NCBI GenBank assembly: GCA_033026295.1
Contig: CM065173.1
Location: 17,732,517-17,796,516, forward strand
DNA length: 64,000 nucleotides
From: Channa striata
Lineage: Eukaryota > Chordata > Actinopteri > Anabantiformes > Channidae
Direction of reading: 5' to 3'
Shown: piece by piece, positions 1 to 11,640 of the stretch
How the letters are laid out: each line of letters begins with the position of its first letter
Position numbering within the stretch: position 1 is the first letter of the stretch
The notes under the pieces: model-generated
Databases searched by the model: none
What the model saw: only the letters and a program-made list of their open reading frames with translations
What the model was told of the DNA's origin: nothing
Position numbers and translations under genes: made by a program

Positions 1-176
1 TCCAGCTGATCTTGGCAACAGGTCTGGAGCTCTGGAAAAGCTAAAGGGGTGACACTGCAGACTGGGTCATCCAGAGGCGTCAGGTCTTTGCTGATAGCAA
101 TCGGGGAGGCTGTCTTCTTTGATTTGATTGTGGACGGGCGATTAGGACGCCCTCCTGGTTTTTTGGTCCTGACCAT
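1..176 (-). CDS. N-terminal fragment of an unrecognised protein, cut by window edge
   Basis: An open frame on the minus strand starts at an ATG at 174-176 in a good context (AAACCATGG) and runs uninterrupted to the window edge, giving 58 codons. The protein begins MVRTKKPGGRPNRP and is rich in Lys, Arg, Pro and Ser, so this end looks disordered and possibly nuclear. A splice acceptor (TTTACAG) lies just upstream, with exon sequence from 199 down, so the start codon sits in the second exon. A matching donor (AAG|GTCAGT) ends a non-coding first exon at 528. I do not recognise the family. The reality of the exon rests on the ATG context, acceptor, open frame and GC-rich promoter upstream. Confidence 0.55.
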   Translation of the reverse strand, partial: MVRTKKPGGRPNRPSTIKSKKTASPIAISKDLTPLDDPVCSVTPLAFPELQTCCQDQL

Positions 177-527
177 GGTTTCAGAGTGTTGTCCGGCACC
201 TGTAAACACACCATAAACATAACTTTACTGTCAGGACCTCAGTCACAAACAATTACTAAAGCTTTACATGTGCAGCCAAATAAGCAACTTCTACAGCCAA
301 AGATTAATAGAAGTTAATTTCACCCTTTAATTGTGCAGATGTTCTACTGCTGCATTAGTTGGTATCTATTCAAATCAAATGTAGTTTACCAGGCTGTATG
401 AGCATGAAATGCTGTGGAATGACACTGGGGCAAGTCCAAACTTCATGACTTTACTAAGATGAAAGTGAAATCACTCAAACAAAAGTAAGACGACACAGAA
501 GCTGAGGTCCGGAAGGAATTCACTGAC

Positions 528-880
528 CTTCGGAGAAGAGCTGGTTCCTGTCGCCTTTTCCCCACAACCACTGCAGGCTACTGGCACATTTCCGCACCGC
601 GGCTCGTTTCCCGTTGCCACAGTTTCGTTTGCTCTGACTCGACCGTAAATCTGGTTCCGTTAGGCGGCGATGGGCGTCTCCGCAGATGCTGCTGCTGGCC
701 GTGACTCTTCCGAGCCTTAATTGTGAAGAGTCCGTCGAACAGTTCGACTCATCCGGGCCTCGGGTTCCACTATAAAGGAAACTTTTGTCAACGCCGCTGG
801 CGCTTTGGATTAGCGTCCTTACATCACCATGGCAACCGCACCGTAATTTTACGTCCTGTCGTTGACGGATCAGGACAAAT
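528..880 (-). promoter_or_regulatory. Promoter and non-coding first exon of the left-edge gene, with X-box-like motif
   Basis: This block is richer in GC and CpG than its AT-rich surroundings. On the minus strand it ends in a splice donor at 527-526 (AAG|GTCAGT), in line with a non-coding first exon of roughly 200-250 bases. At about 823-836 the sequence ATCACCATGGCAACC resembles an RFX X-box, which has an imperfect palindromic GTTGCC..GGCAAC form. The transcription start is inferred. RFX binding would suggest a cilium-related gene, but the motif alone does not prove it. Confidence 0.45.
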
Positions 881-1289
881 CCAGTGTAACGAGCAGAACA
901 TCTGTTTAAAGTAAACAACTGATGAAGAAGAAATAATAACTGTACAAATCATATTCTGATAAAATCTAATGTAATTATACACTGAGTTTAAAAACAGATA
1001 ACTTGAGGTCCTAATTGCCCTTTAAGATGAAGACAGCATGTTTCTAATCATAGTTTGGCCGACACACCTCTGTTTAGCATATTAAATGTAGAATAAAATG
1101 AAACTCCATAAATAAATATTAAATAAATATGTCATACGGGTCTCATATTTTGGTAAACATATGTTTGTTTATAGTGTGTATTTCTATCTAATGTACTAAA
1201 GACTCGAAATGTGAGAGTGAAGTCCAGTGAAATTCATTTTTATACTTCAAACTAAACACACAATAATGAACTCTGTTATTGCTACTTGA

Positions 1290-1465
1290 AGTGTCTTGCA
1301 AAACTATTCATACTTCTTTTAAAACCACAAATGTTAATTTCTTTTAATAGGATTTTTTTGTAAAAACTTTGTGTTGGTCTATCATATAAAATCACAAAAA
1401 AATACATTTACGTTTGAGGTTTTAATGTGACAAATTTCAAGGGGTATGAATAATGAGGCACTGTA
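1290..1465. mobile_element. Internally deleted Tc1-like transposon (MITE)
   Basis: Both ends match the termini of the common fish Tc1-like transposon. The left end reads TTGCAAAACTATTCATAC; the right end reads AAGGGGTATGAATAATG followed by GCACTGTA, its inverted counterpart. The inner sequence TGTTGGTCTATCATATAAAA is the sub-terminal motif of the same family. The whole transposase gene is missing, leaving about 175 bases. It is a non-autonomous relic in the intergenic space between the left-edge gene and CHRNA9. Confidence 0.75.
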
Positions 1466-3699
1466 TACTGAATACTTTATTCTGTGCGAAACAAATAGCC
1501 CTTGTTTTTGATATGATTAAGTAATGAATTGTATAGATTTATGATAAACAAAATTATGCAGCATATATCTAAAGTATTGCTATTATGAACTAATGTCAGT
1601 TTACAATAAAATATATTTTTTATTAAAATTTTACTACAGCTATAGCTGAAGTACAATATTTCTTTTTGAAATGTGCAATTTACCAATACAATAGCATAAA
1701 ATGAAAACAATCCTGTAAAGGGAATTAAAACTGAGTGGTAAATTAGTTCAAATCTGTTTAGTCAGTGATTGTTTTCCCATTCTGTGTGAAAATCTATGTG
1801 GTGATAGGCAACATGTCTCCAAGTAAAGTCTAGTCCAATACTTGATCATTTCCTCATTAGTCATTCTCTCAGCAAGTTATTTAGCTGTTCAGATTACATG
1901 GTTTGCATGTGTCCGGGTCTTGCATGGTGATTACAGCACTAATGGAACACGATGCAGTCTGCTTCCCTCACTACATTCTCAGTTAAATCTGCTGCATTGT
2001 TTGTCCAGATGTAAAGAAGATGATAACCATTAAATTCCTGCCTATATGATTTCTAATCAACATCACCCATGTTTGAGAGACTTAGAAGAATCAGCAGAGA
2101 AGCTACCTGCTGCCCCAACACTAACTCCATTTCATTCAGCTACCACATTTTATTGTGGAATTGCACAGAGTAACACTTTCTGTACAATACTAAGATGAAG
2201 GACTAATAAAAGGCAGACAAATCACAAACCCAGCAGTAAATTGTGTGAGCAGATCACTGGAGATGAGAACAAGAATAGTTCTGGAAGGCCAATCTCATCC
2301 ACTTGTGTCACATGCAACTTTAAACAGTAGCTGGGTGCAGCTCCAGATCACCAGAAGTTTATGTGGGAAAGGAGCAGCCTCTACTGTAAGATGAAGGTAT
2401 TGCTGTGAAAAAATGTGAAATGGAAAAAAGATGGCTAATGGCAATGTCTAATTTTCAAATATTTCAGTAGGAGTAATTGGGTTTAGGGACTGATCGCCAC
2501 TTTTTAGGAAAGATTGAAAAGGTTTTACAGAAAGACAAAACATTTTATTTTGTCTTTTCACTGGTTTTGATAACAGTTATAAAAATATATCATTTTACCA
2601 GCGTTATCTTACAATCTTTGAATCCAAGGTACTCTGAAATAAATGTATAAATCTATTTGTTTAAAATCTATATATCACATTTTTAAACATAATGTTTTGT
2701 AAAATGCACAATATCAAAATGTGATATTTAGTGGATTAAAAATATAAACGTGCACACTTGCAAATACTTACATCTTTAGTACCAGTAAGCCTAAGTTCTT
2801 TCCACTACTCTTTCGACTTTATTTTTCTCCCACCTTCCATTTACTGTATCTGTATGCAAACACACACACACACACACACACACAGACTAGACTTTCCAAG
2901 TTATGGGTTTTTTGTAAAGGGGGTGTCAGAGTGTGCACGTTGTATTACATAATTGATGCTCCATATTACCTTACATTCTCAATGCCCTGGCTGTGCTACA
3001 AACAAAGCTTGCTCATTAACTATTCACTGGATGATTTTGAGGAGGAAAATAATTCTGCAGGTCCTGAGCATTCCCTGACACTGTGTCTGTCAGCCCCGGG
3101 CATCTCATTTCACTGTAGTGAATAAGACATGTGCTGTCTTCACTGGTCATATTTTACCTTGACAGCAGATCTCCTTACGTGTATTCAGTGGTCTGATGAT
3201 GTGCCTCGCATCAAAGGCTTGTTTGATGGCGATAGTAGGAGAGTGTGCATCTGCTGTAAAGCACGCTACCGGGGGAGAGACGCTGCAGGAGAAATGCACC
3301 AACAATGCAGAAAACTGAAACAAGGAATTTCAGAAAACTCATTCCATGGACCCGATCTATGAGTTGTTTTCTTTGATTGTTAAATTTGCAGCATTGTCTC
3401 AACATTTTGTCAGAGGTTGTCCCATTTTGATTTATATAAAGCCAGAAGAATTGTGTTGAGATAGATTATTGTATGTTTAAGAAATCATGGGTTTTGGTCA
3501 TTCTCTGCATGGTTGTGTGTGTGTGTTGTGTGGAAATGTCCCGAAACAGTTATTAAAAAGTCAGCCGGTTTTAATTTAAAAATTTCTGTAATCCTTGTGG
3601 CTCGGAGGGAAAAGTCCACACGATTTATAAATGTGCAGCATGTTTATAAAAATAGTTCACTGAGTCAGATATTAAAAAATCTTCAGCATTACTGCTTTT
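1466..3699. other. Intergenic region, no gene seen
   Basis: This is AT-rich sequence between the left-edge gene and the CHRNA9 stop codon. It holds a CA microsatellite at 2859-2885. The part nearest 3700 should be CHRNA9 3'UTR, but no confident poly(A) site was assigned. Short open frames show no recognisable protein features. Confidence 0.6.
2859..2885. repeat. (AC)n microsatellite
   Basis: About 13 uninterrupted AC units in intergenic DNA, likely polymorphic. Confidence 0.95.
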
Positions 3700-6600
3700 T
3701 CATGGTGCTTTGCCAATGATGAGAATGCTCATGAGGAAAACCATGATGAAGAAGATCCACATGAAGAACCTGTCCATCACTTTAGCAATCTTCTTCCATT
3801 CTGCCCCTTTGGCGCATGTAGCTCTCTGCTCTCTGAAACAATTGGCAATATACTCCACATTTCGAACGAGCTTGCTGTCGGCGCCAGGGAAACTACTGCC
3901 GTGTGAACAGAACACACAGGGGCCAAAGGTCACGGAGGGGCCTTGAGGTGGAGCCTTTTTGTCTTCAGGATAGCAGGGAACCTTCTGGTCTTCTTTACAG
4001 CATTCAGCTGTGTGGATCTTACCATTAGAGCATTCATATTTTCCAGGTGCGAAACTGGAGAGGTGACTCCTTTCTTCTCTCGTGATGTGGTGCTGTGTTT
4101 TCACTCTGGACTGGTGCTGTGGTTTGGGTGTCTGGGGCCTGGGGTATCTGTGACTCTGCTGGTCCTTCCGGTTACTGTGACTCCCTGGCTTTCCATTAGC
4201 CTGAACGTGGGAGCTGTGGTACTGGTGACAGTTGTCGTCCTGCGTTGAGTGAACAGATGAAGAAGAGGAGGAGGAGGAGGAGGGAGATGCACAGTTCTCC
4301 CCCACCTCATAAACAAAGAAAATCTTGGACATGTAGTCGATGATGAGGACTTTTGCCCAGTGGGGGACAGGTTTGGCCTCTGCGCCACAGAAGTGGATGT
4401 TCATGATGAAGATGGTGAGAGCTGTGGAGGCTGTGACCATGGTCATAGTGGCAATGTAATATTTTCCTGTAAACAAATGCAAAAAGATGAGCTTTAGACA
4501 CTTCTTAGACTGTTGTTATAATTTGACAATTGTTATCTTTCATCTGCAGAACACTTTCACTTAACAACAGGGTTCAGAGTAATGGTTTAGCTAGATATTT
4601 TTTTTAAATAATAACATACATAAACATGCCGACATCAGTTTGACAAAGCTAATGTTTATAGGTCAAATGTTTAAGGTTAATTTACTACATGTTCCTGGGT
4701 ATGTTAGTATCCTAACATTTGCTAATTAAAACTGAGCACAAGGTACAGCTGAGGCTAATGGGTAAGTCATTTTTAGAACAAAGTATTAGACTAATTCAAA
4801 TTCAGATTTTGATGAATTTTTAATCAAAATAATAAAAGTTATTACAATTTATCCTGAGGCAGATATTTTGTTCAAAACCAAATTCTTCTACTAGTAGTAG
4901 TAGAACAAACTTCAGGGAATAATTTGGTGATTATAACACATAATTTGGCATTATAAATGTTTAAAAAAGTTTTAGTTTGACTGTTCGACTCAGTAAATAA
5001 AGAAGTTTGCTGCTCATCTGGCTAAAAAGGCTGTATATCAGACATAATTGTGAGCGATACCAATAAGCTACAATCACATAAATATCCTGAACAGTTTTAC
5101 CTATAAGTGGGACGCTCTCTGATGGAGGCATGCTCTCAGCCACCATTAGCTGGAACACAGTAAGAGCCAGAAGAACCGTCACCCCGAGAGAAACCTTCTC
5201 CCCAGAGTCTGCGGGCAGGTAGAAACCCAGAGGGGCCAAGAAGGAGATGAGGAAGCAGGGGAGAAGGAGGTTAAAAATGTAGAAGGAGGAGCGACGCTGC
5301 AGGAGCACCGTATAGGTGATGTCCGGATACGGGTCAGAGCAGCAGCCGTACATGATAACGTTCTTGGTGGCTGGCATCCCACGACACTCCCATTCCACAT
5401 TTTCCACAAAATCAGAGAGGTCGCCGCTGTCCATGCCCATAATGATGTCTACCTAGGATCACATCGGGATAATTATGGTATAAGCAGGTATAGACAGAGA
5501 CAAGCCTTTTTCACAAAAGACAAATTCAGCAAATGCATAGACATGTGCAGTATGTGCTGTCCTGCTGACAACCCTGTCTCACATTGCTGTTTTTTTTTTT
5601 TGCATCTTTCAGGGCAGCACAGTGGTGGAGTGGTTAGTGAGGCCACTTCACAGTCCTCAACCCACTGTGGAGTTTGCATTTTCCTCCACATACTCCAGTT
5701 TCCTCCTAATTGCTCATTAGTGTGAAAGTGATTGTAAATGGTTTTATGTGTATGTACGTTTCTTTGTGTAAGAAACTAAGATGGACTGGCGAGCTGTCCA
5801 GGGTGTACCCCCCTCTAACCCTACGCCAGCTGTGGCAGCCCTCTGCTCCCTCAGAAGGGATGGGTTAAACATGCAGGAGTAAATTTCACTGTCACATGTA
5901 TGTGCAAACTTATGTGACTGAAGTGATTAATAAAGGTTGTTGTTCTTCTTCTGCTTGTAATTGAGTGTTGTTTCATACCTGGTTGCCATTGTAGGTCCAG
6001 GAACCAAATGTGAGGTTACATTCCTGGCTGTCAAAGGGGAAGTAGGAGACATCTACCACACAGGAGCTCTTAGTGATGGCAGGAGCATCCCAGGTGATCT
6101 CTCCATTGTAGCGCAGTCTCACGTTGGTGTCCATCGGCCCTGAGAAGTCATCGTCCGCTCTGGAGGACGAGAAAAACAACAAGCTAGATACACTGAGAAA
6201 ATCTCACATCCTTTATGTAATTAGCTAAATGGCAGTGACTGACGTACATGGTACACTTTCAACCATAAGTTACTAGTGCATAACACACATTTCTACACTC
6301 AAACATGATCCAATACTAAAGTCTGGCAACATAACAATATAATATAATATCTTTATTAAGGTATTAGTCAAACTATTGCTTAACACTAATTTGGAGAGTC
6401 AGCAAATGTTTGACTACAGTCTGCAACATGAGACTCTGAATCAGTCCTTCCTTTCCCTGCTCCAACCAGCTTTACTCCACTTCACTCTACAAATCCCTAA
6501 TTGTAGTTATCAAGTTACAACTCATATGAACGCTCATAAAGTGAATGAATAGATTCACAGATACCCTGTTGCCTTGCTCTGATTGGCCAGAAGAGGTGTC

Positions 6601-8547
6601 CTCCACATCTCTCTACACATTAAGGAACTTGTGGAAGCATATGTTAAAATATGTGCAAAATGTTGCACACTGTAGCTTTAACATGACACATTAGGCAGAA
6701 TGTTTAAATATATTTCAGTCTTTCAGTGCAAATCGACATTTATCGCCTTTCTACATAATGGGGGTGATGTTTAATTTAAACCCTGGAACTCAGTTTCAAG
6801 ATAAACTGCAGCATTGATGCAGTTGTGAATTGTTTTTCAAATAAAGCAGACTTTTATTATGAAAGTATAAATATAATGTTACAGAAACATTCTTAGTTAG
6901 GCATAAATATCAATAAAAGTGTTTACGTGTGTAATTTTACCTCCTGCTGGAATTAGTCCTTTAAGCTGATACCCAAAACAATGTTTTAAATTATTGCCCA
7001 GTTCATAGATACTGATATGAGGGTTTGCTCTATACACTATCCTCAAGGGAAGAGAAAAATTTGGTTATTATATTTTGTGTATGTGACGTACGGGCGTACT
7101 TGTTATACAGGACGAGGTCGGGCCTCCACACCAGGCTGCTGGGGATATGGATCACTTCCAGTCCATCGTAGTCCTCTTTATTCCACATCAGGTAAGCATC
7201 GTGCCACGTCTGCCTGATCCACAGGTAGGCAATCAGCACCTGGTTCCTCTCGTCCTTCACGCACATTCAGACACACATAACAGCAGCTTAAAAACGGATC
7301 CCCTGGATCCCCGTCTAATTTCTCTGTTGCTCATTAACTAAGCGACCATTATGAGAACAGCTATAGCCCAGCTGAAACCCAGACCTGTCTGTCAATATCA
7401 GGTGGATGAGCAGAGTGACTGGAGAGTGAGGGGGGCAATGGGGTGGGGGGGTTATATCACTGCCGGAGCTTCACTGAAGCACGGAACTGAAGAACACTTT
7501 TGGATAATAGGACACTCTCACATACACGTCTGGCTCGCACTCCTGTCTTCTCAAACATAACAGAAAACCCTGTATGCCACTCGGGCAGGAGCGCCTTTCT
7601 CTCTTCGGTCACACACATCCACGTGTGTGTACACCAAGTGCTAATTCATGTTTTATGCTGACACAGCACTAAACGCGAGCAGAAACTTGACCCAGCCGAG
7701 TAACAGCAGGCCCAGTCTTTACAGTAGGAGGTCTGCTTATCATTCATGAACTTCAGCACCTACTCCTTCTCTTGTGACCGCTGTCTTTGTAACCATATAT
7801 ATTATATTTATTCGTACTTCAACAACTTAATGTCAGTCATAATTTAACGTTTTCTGTATTTGAATGATCTATGCCAGTAGTTTGCTTCACTATAAAACCT
7901 TTTAACCAAAACTGTCTTTAAACAAGACATGTTGTCTTGATTGATTTGAGCAGTTTGATTTTGTTACAATAAACAATATATTGTATATGAAGTATTATGA
8001 CTTGAGCTTGTACTCACCATGTCTTTGATCTGGGAGAGGGTGATCTGTAAAGTGACATTGAGGGCTCTGTCTGTGTCCTCCACGGGACGCAGCGCACTGG
8101 AATAATTCTCCATCAGATCGTTTAGAAGCTTCTGTGCATAGTGACCCTGAGCCGAGTGAGCCACTTTATGGAAAAATAGAGAGACATATTTTGTCTTTTA
8201 AAGCAGTTATGCATCATTACTTCTCTACATGTAAACCACAAGCTCTTTAGAGAAATAAACTCCACATGTCATGTTTGTTTTTTTTTTGTTTTTTTAACTG
8301 TATCAATGCTGTACATTTTTATGCTATATTATAATACACAACTAAAGTTATGCATTTAAGCACAAACTAATGTCTTCAACATGGACGAACACATTTAAAA
8401 ATTTTAAAAGCATGAATTACTTTAAAACAAACAGCCCATTTAACTAATTATCTGCAACACAGACTTTTTCAGATTTTTCTGCAAGCATGAATTCCAGTTA
8501 GACTCACCTTCAGGAAGCAACATCACTAGACAGATCAGTGAGATCAT
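3700..8547 (-). CDS. CHRNA9: Neuronal acetylcholine receptor subunit alpha-9
   Basis: Coding exons (minus strand): 8547-8508, 8163-8018, 7254-7100, 6159-5979, 5452-5101, 4466-3700. All splices are GT-AG and in phase, giving 546 aa. The protein is a pentameric ligand-gated channel subunit. In vertebrates alpha-9, with alpha-10, forms the calcium-permeable receptor of inner-ear and lateral-line hair cells. Visible hallmarks are a short signal peptide, the Cys-loop with Cys147 and Cys161 (CVVDVSYFPFDSQEC), the vicinal Cys pair of an alpha subunit at about 211-212 (YGCCSDPYPD), TM1-TM3 from about residue 230, and TM4 near the C-terminus (FFMWIFFIMVFLMS). The protein is longer than human (about 479 aa) because the loop between TM3 and TM4 is expanded and rich in Ser, His and Gln. 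Alpha-10 is the nearest alternative; the flanking gene UBE2K favours alpha-9. Confidence 0.93.
4258..4285. repeat. Coding (GAG/CTC)n trinucleotide repeat
   Basis: An imperfect GAG repeat on the plus strand encodes a run of about nine Ser residues on the minus strand, inside the cytoplasmic loop of CHRNA9. Repeat slippage may explain part of the loop expansion. Confidence 0.85.
5608..5940 (+). mobile_element. tRNA-derived SINE in CHRNA9 intron 4
   Basis: The element begins with a tRNA-like head (GCAGCACAGTGGTGGAGTGG, a box A form). It continues with GTGGAGTTTGCAT and TACTCCAGTTTCCTCC, then GATGGACTGGCGAGCTGTCC and AGGGTGTACCCC, and ends with a tail (GATGGGTTAAACATGCAG, AATTTCACTGTCACATG, TTAATAAAGGTTG). 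These blocks are familiar from abundant fish retroposons. The copy is diverged and lies on the strand opposite to CHRNA9. It fills well over half of a 526-bp intron. Confidence 0.7.
6160..7099. other. CHRNA9 intron 3
   Basis: AT-rich intronic sequence between the exon ending in the codon for Lys114 and the Cys-loop exon. No gene or repeat family was recognised. Confidence 0.7.
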
Positions 8548-8867
8548 CTTGGGAATTTGTGATTACGTCCAAAAAGAAATAAAAGAGCTATCTAACACAT
8601 CTTTGTTTTCAGAGCTACATGATGTCCGTTCAACCCTAGCTGAACTCTGCTGCGGATAGCAGAGCAGTGTTTCACCTGGTCGTCATCACGGTTGGACTGG
8701 CTCTTACTGCTTGGCAGGAGAGGCTGCGTGTCTGCTGATTGAGACGGGATAAAACCCAGGCTATCACATAGCAGCACTAGACTGAGAGAAACAGGATGCC
8801 CACGAATCACCGCCTCACAACACACTGGACAATTACCTGCCAATCAAACTGTGAGCTATTTTACATG

Positions 8868-8888
8868 CACACACACACACACACACAT
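8868..8888. repeat. (CA)n microsatellite
   Basis: About ten CA units, roughly 320 bases upstream of the CHRNA9 start codon. Confidence 0.9.
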
Positions 8889-8914
8889 ATTTAGACATAT
8901 ATTTTTCATATGTT

Positions 8915-9240
8915 GCATCATGCTCTGGGGGTGTTTATTTAGCAGCAGGGACTGGGTTCCTGATCAAGGTTGAAGGAAAGCTGAATGTAGGAAAGTACAG
9001 AGATATCCTCAATGAGAACCTGTTCCACAGCGTTCAGCACCTCAGACCGGGCCGATGGTTCCTAACAATCCAAACTGACTGAGCTGGAGGGTCTGAAAGA
9101 ACAGTGGCACAAATCTCACAATCCAGGTGTGCAAAGCTAATTGCATCACACCCAAAAAGACTCAAGGCTGTAATTCGTCCAAAGGTGCCTCAAAGTGCAG
9201 AGTAAAGGATCTGAATACTTATGTACATGTGATATTACGA
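8915..9240 (+). mobile_element. Tc1-like transposase remnant (pseudogene)
   Basis: The sequence follows the 3' half of a Tc1-like transposase gene. It has ATGCTCTGGGGGTG with a diverged catalytic-domain stretch, GAAAGTACAGAGATATCCT, GAGAACCTGTTCCACAGCG, CCTCAGACCGGGCCGATGG, then after an internal deletion CAGGTGTGCAAAGCTAATTG, AAGACTCAAGGCTGTAAT, CAAAGGTGC and the typical downstream GGATCTGAATACTTATGTA. Stops and deletions mean it is dead. It belongs to a different Tc1 subfamily from the relic at 1290-1465. Confidence 0.8.
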
Positions 9241-9552
9241 CATTTATAAAATTCAGTTTTACTTATCGTGTACTGAGTTTACTTTATTGCGAAAAAATGA
9301 GTAAATATGTATATGCAATGCCTGAGGATTTTAAGTTACTGAACAGAGAAACGACTAATTAAAACTACTTAAAATAGGTAACGTGTTAGTCACACTTGCT
9401 TTGGCATTTCCTAGTCACTGGTTCACTACTTGTGAGGAAAATATTATCAGAAGAAATTTGTTTTTACAGAATGAGTTTGAACAAGCCACTGTTGACTTTG
9501 GTTAAGTAAAAGGTTTGTTATGCCTCCATAAGAATTTATAGAATCTTTCACT

Positions 9553-9639
9553 AAACAAAGGTATTACACCTATAGATGTACCTTTGTTTTTCCAGCATAA
9601 CTGCTGAGAAACCATATATGATTTCTCAGCAGTTATGCT
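9553..9639. repeat. Two adjacent perfect inverted repeats (twin hairpins)
   Basis: The first hairpin has 11-base arms (AAACAAAGGTA at 9553-9563, its reverse complement at 9579-9589) and a 15-base loop. The second has 18-base perfect arms (AGCATAACTGCTGAGAAA at 9594-9611, reverse complement at 9622-9639) and a 10-base AT-rich loop. The two are four bases apart. Function is unknown; they might be the core of a palindromic MITE or a small-RNA precursor. Confidence 0.85.
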
Positions 9640-11640
9640 TTTTGGCCCACATGCTGTGCTACAGTACTCGTGTGCGTTATCAGTGCATAGCAACAAAGCT
9701 TAAATCATACATAAAGGATTGCGGAGGAACTCTACTGAAATAACCACTTTAATTTTAAAATACTGCCCTACGGTGTAGAAGTGTTTAAACACAAAATGTG
9801 TGTTCCCTTTAGGGACGCAATGCTATTTATTAGCATGAAACACACACCAAACGGCAGCTTCTCTGTTGATCGAGTGTACAGACTATTGGGCTTCATGGAG
9901 AGCTGCACCATGGCACACCACGCTACCAAGCAGGCCATCTGTCACTGGGCTTTCCACCAGTTCTCGCAATAGGGAAGGTGATCTGATGTGTAATAATAAT
10001 CTAAGAGCACCACAGAACCTAATGCAGCAGCAGCAGTGTGATAAGTCGAGGCAAACCTTGTTACAGTTCTTCTGCTTGCTCTGTTTTCATTGGCTAAGTC
10101 ATCCCACCCAGGTTCAATTTCTGTTGGCCTTGGAAATTTAATGCTTCGCTGTAGTAGCAGCAGCAGCTTTTATTCAAATGTATGCGCAGGCAAACAAGCT
10201 TGTGCTGGATCCTAAAGTGCACATCGTTTCTCATAATCATATTTACCGGGGCTGAGATCAAACTTAAAATCCACTGTAAAATATTGATATTAGCAAAGGT
10301 TCTGTTATTATTACAAATATTTATAGTGTTGATTTTGCTGTTTTCTAGTGGGGAAAATTGGTCCATCTGACACTGCAAAAACATGCATCTTAGAGATAAA
10401 ACAGACAGAGTGTGGATTAATTTACACAGACTTTAATATCTTTATTTACAGATGAATCATTTGACATATTTATCTGTTGGCGTAGTTAAGATGATGCAAT
10501 ACTTTTCAAACTTGTTTTCCAGACAGGTTGTTTTTGTTTGTTTTGTTCTCTTTCGCTTTAAAAACACGAATCCAAAGGTATTTCTGTAGGAGCCCAAAAT
10601 AAAAGGTTTAAAAAAATGTGGAGAAAGGGGCAGGTGAAGTAAGCTACGTCAAGAACAGGTGTGGTGATGGGACCGGAGGACTGCCTGCAGGAGGTTTGGG
10701 AAAGATGTTTCTTGAATATGAATATGGGGACTGCGTGAACACCTCAGTGACACTTCATGAACTGGTTTCCAGGTGAGGCAATAAGCTTTGTTCAAATTTT
10801 TTTGGGACAACTTCATGTTTGCTACCTGGTGCAACTTATTTTCCCACAACTTTACTTGTCCAAAGTTAAAATATACGCACTTCATAGAGTGCTCATATAT
10901 TGCCCATGATGGTACATGATAATGACTCATAAGGTTGGAAAAAGTTCGATATATAGAATGTACTATTTCACCAAAATTTCCCAAACATAATTGTGTGAGG
11001 ATAAGGGTATGAATGAAGGTAGTGGCATTCAACACAGTGCAAGAATATTCCAAAATACACAAATTTAGACATATGGTTCATTTATGATTGGCTTAATCCC
11101 TGTTCAGAGGGAAACAAAATAGCCCATAGTGTGTAAAAAGCAGGGTAAAGTCCAAAATAACCTCCTTAAATGGCTTGACTTTCTCCTACAAAAAGGTTTT
11201 CACAAAAGGAAATGCACTGCATAGGCAAGGATAAGCTGCTGACAGCCGCTTTGTGGACACAAAACTGAGACATGTGGGCATGGGCCAGGATCTGAAGTCT
11301 GGGATTTGCTTAAAATGCGGTAAGATGTTGTTGGAGTTTTGATTGCTGCACTGAGTGAAATCCTCAAATGAACTTAAAGAAACCAGACATAAGAGCTCAC
11401 TGAGCAACTGATTGGAGTGTGGTACAGCAGAGGTAATGGGCAGAGAGAGGAGATGCTACACACAGAGGGGATAAGGGGGAATGGAGCAAAGGGGAAGTGT
11501 GGGGGTGAGGAGTCCATTGTGAAACGTAAGATGTCACGGTAGAAGAGACGTAGTCAGACAAGTGAAATCAGGAGGAGACAGGGTGTGTATGTGTGAGGGG
11601 ATGAGAGCTGAATCAAGACGAAGATGAAGAGTTTCAAAAT
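9640..11640. other. Non-coding DNA, mostly UBE2K 3'UTR and downstream
   Basis: This lies between the hairpins and the UBE2K stop codon. On the minus strand a possible poly(A) signal (AATAAA) lies near 10440, which would give a 3'UTR of about 1.2 kb. No coding potential was supported. Confidence 0.5.

Noticed and set aside
520..918. A 132-codon open frame on the minus strand
   Set aside because: It overlaps the GC-rich promoter and a good splice donor, and its translation has no protein-like family signal.
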